DNA of 64,000 nt from Celeribacter naphthalenivorans (GTDB lineage Bacteria > Pseudomonadota > Alphaproteobacteria > Rhodobacterales > Rhodobacteraceae), in contig NZ_JAIVLK010000002.1 in assembly GCF_020524585.1 (NCBI RefSeq), positions 1 to 64,000 of the forward strand. The letters are read 5' to 3'. This document shows positions 9,727 through 18,501 of the stretch, piece after piece. The notes beneath the pieces were generated by a model, which made no database searches, was not told the DNA's origin, and saw only the letters and a program-made list of their open reading frames with translations. Each line of letters starts with the position of its first letter. The first letter of the stretch is position 1. Position numbers and translations under genes: made by a program.

Positions 9727-10125
9727 ATGCCAGCCAAAGCCATTCACTCCTGTATCCGCGTTCTCGATGAGGCGCGGTCTGTTGCGTTTTATGAGGCGGC
9801 GTTTGGGCTGACGATCGCGGAAAAGCTCGACTTTCCGGAGTTTGCGCTGATCTACATGTCGAACCCGCTCTCCGAGTTTGAGCTGGAGTTGACCGTCAAC
9901 AAAGGCACCTCAGAGCCCTATGATCTCGGCAATGGCTACGGGCATTTTGCGGTGTCGGTCGAGGACTTGGAGGCGGAGCACGCGCGGATGGACAAGGCTG
10001 GTCTCACTCCCGGCAAGATCGTCGATTTCGCGCCTGCTGGCACCCGCGTTGCGAAGTTCTTTTTCATCACCGACCCGGACGGCTACAAGATCGAAGTGAT
10101 CCAGCGCGGCGGGCGGTTTTTGTAA
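9727..10125 (+). CDS. glyoxalase I-like (VOC family) protein
   Basis: 132 residues from ATG 9727 with AAAGGA eight bases upstream. The paired beta-alpha-beta modules of the vicinal oxygen chelate fold are clear: HSCIRVLDEARSVAFYEAAF in the first half and GHFAVSVEDLEAEHARM plus FFITDPDGYKIEVIQ in the second. Metal ligands consistent with lactoylglutathione lyase are His7, Glu (ELEL), His (GHFAV) and Glu (KIEVI). The likely role is methylglyoxal detoxification with glutathione, although other VOC activities cannot be excluded. Confidence 0.8.
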   Translation: MPAKAIHSCIRVLDEARSVAFYEAAFGLTIAEKLDFPEFALIYMSNPLSEFELELTVNKGTSEPYDLGNGYGHFAVSVEDLEAEHARMDKAGLTPGKIVDFAPAGTRVAKFFFITDPDGYKIEVIQRGGRFL

Positions 10126-10252
10126 TCCGCTAACAGGGTCGTGAAACCCTACGCCCCTTGCTGGACAAGGGGAAAGCCCCGCTATAGGGTGCGCGGCGAC
10201 TTTCATGGGTGAAAAGCCCGCTCAGAGATACCTAGAGACAAAGGACCAACAG

Positions 10253-10582
10253 ATGCTCGTGACCCCCGCTTATGCGCAGGCCGCAGGTGGCGCCGCCGCC
10301 AACCCGATCATGCAGTTCGCGCCGCTGATCCTGATCTTCGCGATCATGTATTTCCTCATGATCCGCCCGCAGCAAAAGAAGATGAAGGAACATAAGGCGA
10401 TGATCGAAGCCGTGCGTCGCGGCGACGAGGTCGTGACCGCCGGTGGCATCATGGGCAAGGTCGTCAAGGTGCGCGAAGACGGTTTCGTCGAGGTCGAGAT
10501 CGCCGATGGCGTCAAGGTCAAGGTCCAGAAGGCGACGCTCGCCAATGTGGTGTCGAAAACCGAACCGGCCGCTGGCGCCTAA
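10253..10582 (+). CDS. yajC: preprotein translocase subunit YajC
   Basis: 109 residues from ATG 10253, preceded by AAAGGA; an in-frame upstream ATG at 10205 lacks this. One membrane helix (about 20-40: PLILIFAIMYFLMIRPQ) is followed by QQKKMKEHKAMIEAVRRGD and the EVVTAGGIMGKV motif, all diagnostic of YajC. It associates with SecDF and YidC at the Sec translocon. It is first in the run yajC-secDF. Confidence 0.95.
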   Translation: MLVTPAYAQAAGGAAANPIMQFAPLILIFAIMYFLMIRPQQKKMKEHKAMIEAVRRGDEVVTAGGIMGKVVKVREDGFVEVEIADGVKVKVQKATLANVVSKTEPAAGA

Positions 10583-10606
10583 GCCCCAGTTTTAAAACGC
10601 TTCCAA

Positions 10607-10629
10607 GGCCCGCGCATCAGCGGGCCTTT
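10607..10629 (+). terminator. weak terminator or attenuator between yajC and secDF
   Basis: GGCCCGC (10607-10613) pairs with GCGGGCC (10620-10626), followed by only three T. The short U-run suggests partial termination and allows read-through into secDF. Confidence 0.5.
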
Positions 10630-10658
10630 CCCATTCAAAGACGTCTCAGGACCTTCCC

Positions 10659-13286
10659 ATGTTGCAAATGCCTCTCTGGAAACGGATCGTGATTTGGGGC
10701 CTCGTGGCCCTAGGCCTTTTGGCCGCGCTCCCCAACGCCTTCTACCCGCGGGTCGAAGGCCATAACGATGCGGTTATCGCCATCGAGAGAGCCGGTGAGA
10801 CGCCCGAGCGCGCCGCCGCGCGGGATGCCTGGCCGTCGGTTTTGCCGTCGAATTTGGTCAATCTGGGCCTCGATTTGCGCGGAGGCGCGCATCTTTTGGG
10901 CGAGGTCGAGGTGTCTGAGGTCTATGCCGCGCGTATGGATGCCTATTGGCCGGAGGTGCGTGACGCGCTGCGTGACGAACGCGACGTGGTCGGCACGATC
11001 CGCCGTCTCGATGCCCCTGCAGGCCAGCTTCGCGTGCGGATTTCCGAATCCTCCGGTATGGAAACGGCGCTTGCGACCGTGCGCGCTCTGGGCACGCCGG
11101 TGGTGTCGCTGACCGCTGCAGGCGAACGCGACATCGCGGTGTCCGCCACAGGGGACATCATCACGGTGCAGCTCTCGGAGGCTGAAAAAGCCGCCACGGA
11201 CGACCGCACCATGCAGCAATCTCTTGAGATCATTCGCCGCCGCGTCGACGAGGTCGGCACCCGCGAGCCGACGATCCAGCGTCAGGGCGAGGACCGCATT
11301 CTCATTCAGGTGCCGGGCATCGGCTCCGCTGCTGAGTTGAAAGACCTGATCGGCACCACCGCAAAGCTGACGTTCAACCCGGTCGTGGGACGTACCACGA
11401 ACCCGGACGAAGCGCCGGGCGCACGCAATTTCCTCGCGCCCTCGATCAACGAGCCGGGCATCTATTATATTCTCGAACAGAGCTTTGTGGTTTCGGGCGA
11501 CGAGTTGACCGACAGCCAACCGGCCTTTGACCAGAACGGGCGGCCTTCGGTGACCTTCCGGTTCAACCCGACGGGGGCGCGCAAGTTTGGCGATTATACC
11601 GCCGCGAATAAAGGCGCTTTGTTCGCCATCGTGCTCGACAACGAAGTGATCTCCGCACCGCGCATTGAGGAACCGATCCGGGGCGGCTCCGGCCAGATCA
11701 CCGGCTCTTTCACGGTTGAGGAATCGACCGAATTGTCGGTGCTTTTGCGTGCAGGGGCACTGCCCGCCAAGATCAACTTCCTCGAAGAACGCACCATCGG
11801 GCCGGAGCTTGGCGCCGACAGCATCGAGGCCGGTCGCATCGCCACCATGGTGGCCTTTGCCGCCGTGCTGATCTTTATGGGCGCGTGTTACGGGCTCTTC
11901 GGGATGTTTGCGAATATCGCGCTCATCATCAACGTCGGGCTGTTGTTCGGGCTGTTGTCCTCCATCGGTGCGACGCTGACCCTGCCGGGGATCGCCGGGA
12001 TCGTGCTGACCGTCGGGATGGCGGTCGATGCCAACGTGCTGATTTTCGAGCGCATCCGCGAAGAGTTGAAGAACTCGAAATCGACGGGCCGTGCCATCGA
12101 ACTTGGCTATGAAAAGGCGCTGTCGGCCATCATCGATGCCAACATCACCACCTTCATCACCGCTGCGATCCTCTTTGTCATGGGCTCCGGCCCGGTCAAA
12201 GGCTTTGCCGTGACGCTGGTGCTGGGTCTGATCACCTCCGTGTTCACCGCGATCTATGTGACCCGCGCCATGGTGGTTGCGTGGTACGGCCGCAAGAACC
12301 GCAAGGGGTGGAAACTCAACGGTATCAATCTGGTGCCCGCTGAGACTGCGATCGATTTCTTCAAACGGGCGAAGCTGACCTTTGGCTTCTCCGCGACGAT
12401 GGTCGCGGTCGCTTTGGCGGCGTTCATCTCCATCGGCCTCAATTTCGGCATCGACTTCAAAGGCGGCACGACCATTCGGACGCAATCCGAATCCGCCGTG
12501 GATGTGGGCGATTACCGTGCGGCGATGACCGATCTGGGCTTGGGCGACATTTCGATCACCGAAGTCTTCGATCCGAATTTCGATGAGAACCAACACGTCG
12601 CCATGGTCCGCATTCAGGCCCAGGACGATGTTGAAGCGATCACGCCGGAGACCATCCAAATGGTTGAAGACGCGCTCAAAACCGTCGATCCCTCGATCAC
12701 CTTTCCTTCGGTCGAATCCGTCGGGCCGAAGGTGTCGGGCGAGTTAATCTGGACCGCGGTCGAGGCCGTGGCCGCCGCCATCGCCGCTGTGTTGTTCTAC
12801 ATCTGGCTGCGGTTCGAATGGCAATTCGCCGTGGGCGCCGTGGTGGCGTTGGTGCATGACGTGGCGATCACCATCGGCATCTTCGCGCTCTTTGGCATCC
12901 AGTTCGACCTCACGATCATTGCGGCTTTGCTGACCATCGTCGGCTATTCGCTCAACGACACCGTGGTCGTGTTCGACCGGGTGCGTGAGAACTTGCGCCG
13001 TTACAAAAAGATGGACCTCGCGGGCGTGTTGAACATGTCGATCAACGAGACCCTGTCGCGGACGGTGATGACCTCCGGCACCACTTTGATCGCGCTGATC
13101 GCATTGTTGGTGCTGGGCGGCGACGTGATCCGGGGCTTTGTCTTCGCGATGACCCTGGGCGTCGTGGTCGGCACCTGGTCGTCGGTCTTTGTCGCCTCCA
13201 ACATCCTGTTGTGGCTGGGCGTCAAGCGCGACTGGGACAAGAAAGAACCGGCCAAAGGCATCCAAACCGACGGCAGTGCGGTTTGA
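10659..13286 (+). CDS. secDF: fused protein translocase subunit SecDF
   Basis: 875 residues in one frame. The SecD part (1 to about 555) has an N-terminal helix, NLGLDLRGGAHL near residue 70, a periplasmic domain (about 80-390) and helices ending at MVVAWYGRKNRK. A short linker (GINLVPAE) leads to the SecF part starting at about TAIDFFKRAKLTFG, with GIDFKGGTTIRT and six helices ending near IRGFVFAMTLGVVVG. SecDF uses the proton gradient to pull secreted proteins out of SecYEG. In many bacteria secD and secF are separate; here no stop codon divides them. ATG 10659 is chosen; 10668 is an alternative. Confidence 0.94.
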   Translation: MLQMPLWKRIVIWGLVALGLLAALPNAFYPRVEGHNDAVIAIERAGETPERAAARDAWPSVLPSNLVNLGLDLRGGAHLLGEVEVSEVYAARMDAYWPEVRDALRDERDVVGTIRRLDAPAGQLRVRISESSGMETALATVRALGTPVVSLTAAGERDIAVSATGDIITVQLSEAEKAATDDRTMQQSLEIIRRRVDEVGTREPTIQRQGEDRILIQVPGIGSAAELKDLIGTTAKLTFNPVVGRTTNPDEAPGARNFLAPSINEPGIYYILEQSFVVSGDELTDSQPAFDQNGRPSVTFRFNPTGARKFGDYTAANKGALFAIVLDNEVISAPRIEEPIRGGSGQITGSFTVEESTELSVLLRAGALPAKINFLEERTIGPELGADSIEAGRIATMVAFAAVLIFMGACYGLFGMFANIALIINVGLLFGLLSSIGATLTLPGIAGIVLTVGMAVDANVLIFERIREELKNSKSTGRAIELGYEKALSAIIDANITTFITAAILFVMGSGPVKGFAVTLVLGLITSVFTAIYVTRAMVVAWYGRKNRKGWKLNGINLVPAETAIDFFKRAKLTFGFSATMVAVALAAFISIGLNFGIDFKGGTTIRTQSESAVDVGDYRAAMTDLGLGDISITEVFDPNFDENQHVAMVRIQAQDDVEAITPETIQMVEDALKTVDPSITFPSVESVGPKVSGELIWTAVEAVAAAIAAVLFYIWLRFEWQFAVGAVVALVHDVAITIGIFALFGIQFDLTIIAALLTIVGYSLNDTVVVFDRVRENLRRYKKMDLAGVLNMSINETLSRTVMTSGTTLIALIALLVLGGDVIRGFVFAMTLGVVVGTWSSVFVASNILLWLGVKRDWDKKEPAKGIQTDGSAV

Positions 13287-13297
13287 CGCGCGGGGTC

Positions 13298-13320
13298 GAG
13301 TATTTTAAGCACAAAGGAAA
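13298..13320 (+). repeat. GAGTATTT-type intergenic motif, copy 2
   Basis: GAGTATTT, three bases, GCA then CAAAGGAAAGG. It lies just before the secDF terminator hairpin. Confidence 0.5.
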
Positions 13321-13346
13321 GGCTCGCGCGCGTCGCGGGCCTTTTT
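13321..13346 (+). terminator. terminator after secDF
   Basis: GGCTCGCG (13321-13328) pairs with CGCGGGCC (13334-13341) with one G-U pair, followed by TTTTT. It separates secDF from the Mth938-like gene. Confidence 0.8.
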
Positions 13347-13361
13347 ATCAAGGAGACAGCC

Positions 13362-13715
13362 ATGCAATTCAATGAAATGCCGTTCGAGGATGCCGTGCCG
13401 GTCGATGGTTATGGCCCGAACATGTTTCGCATCGACGGCAAGGCCTATCAGGGTGCGATGCTGGTCTGTGGCAACATGGTGGTGCCTTGGGGCGGCTATG
13501 CCGACACGGCCTCTCTGATTGAGCTGCGCGGGCGGATCGATTTCATCGTGGTGGGCACGGGACCGGAGATGACCCATCTGCCGCAAAGTTTCCGCGAGGC
13601 ACTGGACGCCGCCGAGATCGGTTTGGAGCCGATGGCGACGCCCACGGCGGCGCGCACCTATAATGTGCTGGCTTCAGAGGGGCGGCGGGTGGCCGTCGCA
13701 TTGCTGCCTGTTTGA
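13362..13715 (+). CDS. Mth938-like domain protein (NDUFAF3/DUF498 family)
   Basis: 117 residues covering the whole single-domain family. Characteristic pieces are GYGPNMFRIDGKAYQGAMLV, VVPWGG and IDFIVVGTGPE. Mitochondrial homologue NDUFAF3 helps assemble respiratory complex I; bacterial members are uncharacterised but often follow secF, as here. The start is ATG 13362, with AAGGAGA upstream. Confidence 0.85.
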   Translation: MQFNEMPFEDAVPVDGYGPNMFRIDGKAYQGAMLVCGNMVVPWGGYADTASLIELRGRIDFIVVGTGPEMTHLPQSFREALDAAEIGLEPMATPTAARTYNVLASEGRRVAVALLPV

Positions 13716-13782
13716 GCCACGTTTTGTCTGGGGCTTGATACAAGTCAGATGAAAATCTTAGAATCGCTGTAAACAAGGCCGC

Positions 13783-14403
13783 ATGAGTTTGATTTCTGTA
13801 AAAGATTTGACCGTCTCGCGTGGCGGCATGCCGGTGCTCGAAGGGCTGAGCTTTGCCGTCTCCGCAGGCGAGGTGTTGGTGCTGCGTGGCCCGAATGGCT
13901 CTGGCAAGACCACGCTGTTGCGCACGCTCGCGGGGTTGCAGCCGCCCTATGCCGGGGAGGTGATGGCCGAGCCCGAGAGCGTGGCCTATGCGGCCCATGC
14001 GGACGGGTTGAAAGCGACCTTGAGCGTGGCGGAGAACCTTGGCTTTTGGGCCGGGGTCTACGGTGGGCATGACATTGAGCCTGCGCTCCTGCATTTCAAT
14101 CTCGACGCGTTGCGCGAGCGTCCGGCGGGGAACCTGTCGGCGGGGCAAAAGCGGCGTTTGGGTCTTGCGCGGCTCATGGTGACAGGACGCCCGATCTGGG
14201 TGTTGGACGAGCCGACGGTGTCGTTGGATGCGGCCTCCGTGGCGCTCTTTGCCTCAGCGGTCAAAGCCCATGTTGCGGCAGGCGGCGCCGCCGTGATCGC
14301 GACCCATATCGATTTGGGTTTTGAGGAAACCGTTTTTGACGTGACGCCGTTCAAAGCCCGCATGGATGTGGTCCGCGACGATTTTGACGAGGCTTTCCTA
14401 TGA
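13783..14403 (+). CDS. ccmA: heme exporter ATP-binding protein CcmA
   Basis: 206 residues. This ABC ATPase has Walker [10 protein letters not shown] (about residue 38), signature LSAGQKRR (about 120) and Walker B IWVLDEPT (about 140). With CcmB it powers release of holo-CcmE from CcmC during system I cytochrome c maturation. It opens the ccmA-B-C-D-G run and overlaps ccmB by four bases. Confidence 0.93.
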   Translation: MSLISVKDLTVSRGGMPVLEGLSFAVSAGEVLVLRGPNGSGKTTLLRTLAGLQPPYAGEVMAEPESVAYAAHADGLKATLSVAENLGFWAGVYGGHDIEPALLHFNLDALRERPAGNLSAGQKRRLGLARLMVTGRPIWVLDEPTVSLDAASVALFASAVKAHVAAGGAAVIATHIDLGFEETVFDVTPFKARMDVVRDDFDEAFL

Positions 14404-15056
14404 TCCGGTTGTTGTGGCGCGACATCACTCTGGCGTTCCGCTCTGGCGGTGGTTTCGGGCTGGGCCTCGGGTTCTTTCTGATCCTCGTGACGCTGGTGCC
14501 CTTTGGCGTGGGCCCCGATGGTGAGATGCTGAGCGCGATTGCGCCGGGCATCCTCTGGGTCGGCGCTTTGCTGGCCTGCCTTCTGTCGCTGGACCGGATT
14601 TTCGCGCTGGATTTCGAGGATGGCTCGCTCGACCTTTTGGCCACTGCGCCGATCCCTCTGGAAGGCGTGGTCGCGATGAAGGCGCTGGCGCATTGGATCA
14701 CCACCGGTCTGCCTCTGGTGCTCGCGGCACCTGCGCTTGGGTTCCTTTTGCATCTCGACAGTGCGGCCTATCGTTGGCTGATCGTGACGCTGCTCATTGG
14801 CACGCCTGCGCTGTCCTTCATCGGCTCTTTCGGGGCGGCGCTGACCGTGGGGCTGAAACGCGGCGGGCTGTTGATGAGCCTTCTGGTGCTGCCGCTTTAC
14901 ATTCCGACGCTGATTTTCGGCGCCGAAGTCGTGCGGCGTGGGGCAGGCGGCTTTCTGGTCGCCACGCCTTTGGCGATGCAGGCGGGGATCACATTGGGGG
15001 CCATCGCCTTGCTGCCCTTTGCCGCAGCGGCGGCCATCCGAGTCGCTTTAAGGTGA
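14400..15056 (+). CDS. ccmB: heme exporter membrane protein CcmB
   Basis: 218 residues, six membrane helices. Start [14 protein letters not shown] and central [17 protein letters not shown] match CcmB, the permease partner of CcmA. ATG overlaps the ccmA stop (ATGA). The helix with [20 protein letters not shown] is also typical of the family. It acts in the cytoplasmic membrane during heme delivery to apocytochromes c. Confidence 0.93.
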   Translation: MIRLLWRDITLAFRSGGGFGLGLGFFLILVTLVPFGVGPDGEMLSAIAPGILWVGALLACLLSLDRIFALDFEDGSLDLLATAPIPLEGVVAMKALAHWITTGLPLVLAAPALGFLLHLDSAAYRWLIVTLLIGTPALSFIGSFGAALTVGLKRGGLLMSLLVLPLYIPTLIFGAEVVRRGAGGFLVATPLAMQAGITLGAIALLPFAAAAAIRVALR

Positions 15057-15125
15057 GTTGAGATCATCCGCGCTTATGCCTAATCTGGCACAAAATTTGG
15101 CGTGGGCATTGGGGAGAGAGCAAGA

Positions 15126-15875
15126 ATGGCCATCAACTGGAATGCCTTTTGGGAATGGGCAAACCCGCGCAAATTCATGCGCTGGACCGACCGGGCCTTG
15201 CCCCTGATTTCGGTTCTGGCCGCCGTGATTTTCGTGAGTGGACTCGTTTGGGGGTTTTTCTTCACGCCCGATGACTATCGCCAAGGCTCCACGGTTAAGA
15301 TTTTCTACATCCACGTGCCAAGTGCGATGATGGCGATCAACATCTGGGCGATGATGTTGGTGGCCTCTCTCATCTGGATCGTGCGGCGGCATCATGTCTC
15401 GGCCTTGGCGGCGAAATCCGCCGCCGCGATTGGCATGACGATGACGCTGATTGCGCTGATCACCGGTGCCGTCTGGGGCAAGCCGATGTGGGGCACTTAT
15501 TGGGAATGGGACCCGCGGCTGACCTCGTTTTTGATCCTTTTGCTGTTCTACATCGGCTATATGGCGCTTTGGGAGGCGATTGATAACCCGGACACGGCGG
15601 CCGATTTGACCTCTGTGCTCTGCCTTGTCGGTTCGGTCTTTGCGATCCTCTCGCGCTATGCTGTTCTCTTTTGGAATCAAGGGCTTCATCAAGGTGCCTC
15701 CCTGTCGCTCGACGCCGCGGAAAATGTCGATGACGTCTATTGGTATCCTGCGCTCGTGGCGATTGCGGGGTTCATTTTGCTGTTTGTCTCGCTGGTGCTT
15801 CTGCGCACCCGGACGGAAATCCGCGCGCGCCGGTTGCACGCGCTTGAGATGCGCGAAAGGGTGAAAGATGCCTGA
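15126..15875 (+). CDS. ccmC: heme transporter CcmC
   Basis: 249 residues from ATG 15126, with GGGGAGAG placed well upstream; a GTG at 15102 would add eight unlikely residues. Six membrane helices are present. The heme-binding WWD segment reads WGKPMWGTYWEWDPRLTS (about residues 118-135). CcmC presents heme to CcmE in the periplasm. Its last codons overlap ccmD by eight bases. Confidence 0.94.
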   Translation: MAINWNAFWEWANPRKFMRWTDRALPLISVLAAVIFVSGLVWGFFFTPDDYRQGSTVKIFYIHVPSAMMAINIWAMMLVASLIWIVRRHHVSALAAKSAAAIGMTMTLIALITGAVWGKPMWGTYWEWDPRLTSFLILLLFYIGYMALWEAIDNPDTAADLTSVLCLVGSVFAILSRYAVLFWNQGLHQGASLSLDAAENVDDVYWYPALVAIAGFILLFVSLVLLRTRTEIRARRLHALEMRERVKDA

Positions 15876-16020
15876 TCTCGGGAAATACGCGGGCGACGTT
15901 TTGTTGGCCTATGGGGCGACATTTTTGCTTTTGGCCGGGCTGATTGCGGGATCTCTGATCCGGTCGGCCAAGGTGAAACGACTATTGAAAGCGGCTGAGG
16001 AGCGCAAAAATCATGGCTAA
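15868..16020 (+). CDS. ccmD: heme exporter protein CcmD
   Basis: 50 residues, starting MPDLGKYAGDVLLAYG at ATG 15868 inside the ccmC end and stopping at TAA 16018-16020 inside the ccmG start. One membrane helix (about 8-30) is followed by a positively charged tail (KVKRLLKAAEERKN), the standard CcmD layout. It binds the CcmABC complex and aids holo-CcmE release. Position between ccmC and ccmG confirms the call. Confidence 0.9.
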   Translation: MPDLGKYAGDVLLAYGATFLLLAGLIAGSLIRSAKVKRLLKAAEERKNHG

Positions 16021-16552
16021 ATTCAATCCGATGATCGCTTTGCCGCCCTTGGTGTTTGCGGGTCTCGCCGGGCTTTTCATGTTCGGCATGGGGCGCGAGG
16101 ATGCAGAGCAATTGCCCAGCTCTCAGATCGGGCGCGCGGCGCCGTCGATTGCGGCCGTCACGCCCTTGGGGGAATTGGCGCCGCTTTCGGATGAGATGTT
16201 GCGCACGGGCGGCGTCAAATTGGTGAACTACTGGGCCTCCTGGTGTGCGCCCTGTCGCGCAGAGCATCCGCAACTCGAAACCTTGGCCGAGGAGGGCGTC
16301 ACCATCTATGGCGTCAACTATAAGGACGGGGCGGGGAATGCTTTGAAATTCCTGGATGAACTTGGAGATCCTTTCACCGCAGTCGCTCAGGATGAACCCG
16401 GGCGCACAGCGCTTGAATGGGGCCTTTACGGTGTGCCAGAGACCTATGTTCTCGATGCCGAAGGTCATATCGCCTATCGGTTTGCTGGCCCCATCACGGT
16501 TGAAATCATGGAAAAATACATCAAACCCGAGATTGAGAAAGCGGCGCAATGA
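16013..16552 (+). CDS. ccmG: thiol:disulfide interchange protein CcmG/DsbE
   Basis: 179 residues. An N-terminal membrane anchor (about 8-26) is followed by a periplasmic thioredoxin fold with active site WCAPC (about residue 79) and cis-proline GVPETYV. It reduces the CxxCH cysteines of apocytochrome c before heme attachment. It overlaps ccmD by eight bases and the next small gene by four. Confidence 0.94.
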   Translation: MAKFNPMIALPPLVFAGLAGLFMFGMGREDAEQLPSSQIGRAAPSIAAVTPLGELAPLSDEMLRTGGVKLVNYWASWCAPCRAEHPQLETLAEEGVTIYGVNYKDGAGNALKFLDELGDPFTAVAQDEPGRTALEWGLYGVPETYVLDAEGHIAYRFAGPITVEIMEKYIKPEIEKAAQ

Positions 16553-16794
16553 GGCGGGGTTTTGGTCGTGTCCTAATGGTGTTTGGCGTGGTGCTGATCC
16601 CGCTCGGCAGCTATGCCAATTTCTGGCTTATCGCCATGGGCTGTGGCATGAGTACGACGGGCTGTTCGAAAAGCTCTGCGGAGTTGTTCAGGACGATGAT
16701 CTTTGGCTTTTGGCCGTTTTGGATCACCTTGCTCATCGCTTTTGGCCTTATCTGGCTGGGGCGGCGGCTTACAGGTTCTGCACAGAGCTCATAA
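16549..16794 (+). CDS. small two-helix membrane protein linked to ccmG
   Basis: 81 residues, ATG overlapping the ccmG stop. Two hydrophobic helices (about 8-28 and 50-70) flank a short loop with two cysteines (MGCGMSTTGCSKSS), likely periplasmic. No family is recognised. Translational coupling to ccmG and the paired cysteines make a role in cytochrome c maturation or thiol exchange possible, but this is inference. Confidence 0.65.
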   Translation: MRRGFGRVLMVFGVVLIPLGSYANFWLIAMGCGMSTTGCSKSSAELFRTMIFGFWPFWITLLIAFGLIWLGRRLTGSAQSS

Positions 16795-16797
16795 AAG

Positions 16798-16823
16798 AAA
16801 ACCCGCCGAACACGGCGGGTTTT
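16798..16823 (+). terminator. bidirectional terminator between the ccm operon and metY
   Basis: AAAACCCGCCG-type arm pairs with CGGCGGGTTTT around an AACA loop. It serves the ccm operon and the convergent metY. Confidence 0.85.
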
Positions 16824-16845
16824 GCGTTTTTGTCGTTGCGAAGGA

Positions 16846-18123
16846 TCAGCTCAGTGCCTGATCCAGATCGCCGATCAGGTCGTTGGCATCTTCGATCCCG
16901 ATGGACAAGCGCAGGATGTTCGGGCCAGCGCCCGCCTTGATCTGTTCTTCCGGCGTCAACTGGCTATGGGTCGTGGAGGCCGGGTGGATGACCAGCGAGC
17001 GGGTGTCGCCCAGGTTCGCCACATGCGAGAACAGCTTGAGCTTGGCAACGGTGTCGACACAGGCGTCATAGCCGCCCTTGAGCGCCACGGTAAAGAGCGC
17101 ACCGGCGCCGCGCGGGCAGATGCGGGTCATGCGGTCGTAATAGCTCGACGAGGGCAGGCCGCTGTAGGTCACGGCCTCGATCCGATCATCGCCTTCGAGC
17201 CAATTCGCGACCTCGCGGGCGTTCTGAACATGTTTCTGCATCCGCAGCGACAGGGTTTCGATCCCCATCAAAGTGTAATGCGCCGCCTGCGGGTTCAGCG
17301 TCATGCCGAGATCACGCAGCCCCACGGCGATGCCGTGGAAGGTAAAGGCGAGCGGGCCGAAAGTCTCATGGAAATCAAGGCCATGATAGGCGGGTTCGGG
17401 TTCGGAGAGCGACGGGAATTTGCCCGAGGCGGACCAATCGAAGGTGCCGCTGTCAACGATGCAGCCGCCGGTCACGGTGCCATTGCCGGTCAGATATTTC
17501 GTCGTGGAATGCACCACCAGAGTGGCGCCATGGTTGATCGGGTTACACAGGTAAGGCGTCGCCGAGGTGTTGTCGACGATCAGCGGAATGCCCGCCTTGT
17601 TGGCGATCTCGCCCAACGCGTCGAGGTCCATGATCGCACCTGTCGGGTTGGCGAGGCTTTCGCAGAAAATCGCCTGGGTGTTCTCGTCGATCGCGGCACG
17701 GACGGCGTCGAAATCGTCGAAATCCACGAATTTGGCCGACCAGCCAAAGCGTTTGAAGGTCTGGGTGAATTGCGTCAGCGTGCCGCCATATAGACGGGTC
17801 GAGGCGACGATGTTCTTGCCCGGCGCCATGAGCGGGAAGAGCGCCATTATTTGGGCGGCATGTCCGGAGGAGCAGCACACGGCACCAGCCCCACCTTCGA
17901 GGGCGGCCATGCGATTTTGCAAAGCGGCCACGGTCGGGTTCGTCAGGCGCGAATAGATGTAGCCGACCTCTTCGAGGCCGAACAGCCGCGCAGCGTGGGC
18001 CGCGTCTTTGAAGACATAGGCCGTGGTCTGGTAAATCGGCACCTGACGCGCGCCGGTCGCCGGGTCCGGTTCCGTGCCCGCATGCACTTGGATCGTGTCA
18101 AAGCCTTGTTTTTTATCGGACAT
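16846..18123 (-). CDS. metY: O-acetylhomoserine sulfhydrylase (aminocarboxypropyltransferase)
   Basis: 425 residues. This Cys/Met-metabolism PLP enzyme makes homocysteine from O-acetylhomoserine and sulfide. IYSRLTNPTVAALQNRMAALEGG near residue 55 and the PLP lysine in HSTTKYLTG (about residue 208) are diagnostic; the 425-residue length and ESLANPTGAIMD favour MetY over shorter MetB/MetZ. GGAGG precedes ATG 18123. I looked for a SAM-II-type leader upstream and could not find one. Confidence 0.93.
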   Translation of the reverse strand: MSDKKQGFDTIQVHAGTEPDPATGARQVPIYQTTAYVFKDAAHAARLFGLEEVGYIYSRLTNPTVAALQNRMAALEGGAGAVCCSSGHAAQIMALFPLMAPGKNIVASTRLYGGTLTQFTQTFKRFGWSAKFVDFDDFDAVRAAIDENTQAIFCESLANPTGAIMDLDALGEIANKAGIPLIVDNTSATPYLCNPINHGATLVVHSTTKYLTGNGTVTGGCIVDSGTFDWSASGKFPSLSEPEPAYHGLDFHETFGPLAFTFHGIAVGLRDLGMTLNPQAAHYTLMGIETLSLRMQKHVQNAREVANWLEGDDRIEAVTYSGLPSSSYYDRMTRICPRGAGALFTVALKGGYDACVDTVAKLKLFSHVANLGDTRSLVIHPASTTHSQLTPEEQIKAGAGPNILRLSIGIEDANDLIGDLDQALS

Positions 18124-18501
18124 TTTGTCCTCCCTAATCGCAAAATCCCTGCGACATTACGCGCGGGGGGATGTCCTTTCAACAGGGAGTCTGCGCAACA
18201 AGATCATGAGCGTGATTCAACGGCTCTACGTGTCTGCGACGTGTCCGCAATTTTGCCATCACCCGGCAAGGATCATGAGCGCGAAAAAGGGCAGAAGAAG
18301 CATCAGCTCCGTGAGGGGGAGCGGGCTTTGCGGCAACGGGATATGGGACATGATCTGTTTCATGCTCCTAGGCTTACAGGGCAATGGTTAACCAAAACTC
18401 ACCTTAAGCAACGTGAGAGGGAAACAATAAGTTTCTCTTTTGTTCTTGTTGTCTGTACGCCGCCCAAGGCGCAGGTTAGGCGCAACGAAGAGGTGCCTGA
18501 G
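18124..18501. other. intergenic region metY-arsC
   Basis: 378 bases between divergent metY and the ArsC-like gene. It holds a possible 34-codon peptide (18259-18363) and two direct repeats GATCATGAGCG (18202-18212 and 18271-18281). ATGGTTAA at 18384-18391 is the reverse complement of a CtrA-like TTAACCAT half-site. No riboswitch is recognised. Confidence 0.4.
18259..18363 (-). CDS. possible 34-residue membrane peptide
   Basis: An ATG at 18361-18363 follows TAGGAGC and opens 34 codons to a TGA. The peptide starts MKQIMSHIPLPQSPL and ends in a hydrophobic stretch (ELMLLLPFFALMILAG), so it could be a tiny membrane protein. The Shine-Dalgarno spacing to the first ATG is very short. It is upstream of metY on the same strand. 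Existence is uncertain. Confidence 0.3.
   Translation of the reverse strand: MKQIMSHIPLPQSPLPLTELMLLLPFFALMILAG

Noticed and set aside
18124-18260. SAM-II-type riboswitch upstream of metY
   Set aside because: I searched for the conserved pseudoknot segments on the minus strand and found none.
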